Assembly: GCA_936440205.1 (NCBI GenBank)
Contig: OW387140.1
Location: forward strand, 28,641,659 to 28,705,658
Reading direction: 5' to 3'
Length of the DNA stretch: 64,000 nt
From: Lepidonotus clava
Taxonomy: Eukaryota; Annelida; Polychaeta; Phyllodocida; Polynoidae
Each line of letters opens with the position of its first letter. The first letter of the stretch is position 1. Shown here one piece after another: positions 63,657-64,000 of the stretch. A program made the translations under genes and the position numbers. The notes beneath the pieces are model-generated. The model saw nothing but the letters and a program-made list of their open reading frames with translations. It was not told the origin of the DNA and ran no database searches.

Positions 63657-63800
63657 GCCGACTGGATCTGGCCCAGGTCGAGCCCAAGGCCGCCCGGTCC
63701 ATACAATGTTACCACACCGTGACTAGTATCCCGATTGGCTTTGCGCCACCTGCTCACACACCAGCGCCGCCTGGTGTCGTCGGCGTGTACCAGTATTGAT
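63657..63800 (+). other. GC-rich open segment, possible exon of an unknown gene
   Basis: After TTTTTCAG at 63649-63656 a + strand frame reads RLDLAQVEPKAARSIQCYHT and ends GVVGVYQY at a TGA. The codons look protein-like, but no partner exon or homologue is known, and it could equally be GC-rich 5' flank of GSE1. Confidence 0.2.
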
Positions 63801-64000
63801 CCGGAGACAACTGAGGCAGCCCCCTCCTTCCTACTCCCCCCTCCCTCCGGCCGGACGCCGGCCTTGTGGAGCTGCCAACTAAAGATGACCCCCCCCCCCC
63901 ACCACCACCACCACCACACACACACCCTTTTCTCGTCGCCGCCCCCTTCTCCGATCCACAGCCTCATCCCCTTTGACATGGCCTACACAAACTACCCGAG

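Larger units (their letters stand above)
60476..64000. other. Upstream of the first GSE1 exon found; intron or 5' flank
   Basis: No coding exon could be supported. Contents are a G run at about 61391-61404, the 31-bp minisatellite (61660-62175), a GC-rich stretch at 63000-63140 with a strong - strand donor-like GCAGGTGAGAG, a further GC-rich patch at 63640-63870 and a (C)n(ACC)n(CA)n simple repeat at 63888-63928. Confidence 0.6.

Overview
This window is animal nuclear DNA, probably from a marine invertebrate. It carries spliced genes with GT-AG introns, about 15 mobile elements or repeat arrays, and two conserved bilaterian genes. The exact phylum cannot be read from the sequence; a mollusc or another lophotrochozoan would fit, but that is a guess.

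Region 1 (1-11.1 kb, + strand) holds the last eleven coding exons of RAP1GDS1 (SmgGDS), an armadillo-repeat regulator of Rap/Rho GTPases. The exons correspond to about residues 122-607 of the human protein. Every intron splits a codon after its first base, and every complete exon is a multiple of three. Two introns hold tandem arrays built from copies of the neighbouring exon-intron border: an 83-bp array of acceptor copies and a 52-bp array of donor copies. Several short hAT-like elements also lie in the introns.

Region 2 (11.1-16.3 kb) is the RAP1GDS1 3' flank, with a perfect 41-bp palindrome and a 0.8-kb element bounded by a 9-bp direct repeat.

Region 3 (16.3-46.1 kb) is a nested insertion. 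A LINE on the - strand is split in its reverse-transcriptase gene by a 27.07-kb Polinton/Maverick (17596-44664), flanked by the 6-bp target duplication TATTTC. Nearly all Polinton genes run on the - strand: protein-primed DNA polymerase B, retroviral-like integrase, packaging ATPase, adenain-like protease, major capsid protein, penton-like minor capsid protein and small virion-type proteins. The core set looks whole and young. Cargo beyond the usual set includes a dUTPase, a PC4-like protein, two related zinc-ribbon acidic proteins, two proteins sharing an unrecognised domain, six tandem small cysteine-motif genes and, alone on the + strand, an apparently two-exon gene for a mucin-like membrane protein. 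The two ends of the element are unusually asymmetric.

Region 4 (46.1-51.0 kb) is intergenic, with one more hAT-like element and a promoter-like CCAAT/TATA cluster pointing antisense into the next gene.

Region 5 (51.0-60.5 kb, - strand) holds twelve coding exons (1219 codons plus stop) of GSE1, a subunit of CoREST/LSD1-type corepressor complexes. The N-terminal exon or exons were not found. Region 6 (60.5-64 kb) is probably upstream intron or 5' flank of GSE1, with a 31-bp minisatellite. All homology statements come from recall of protein families; no search was run.
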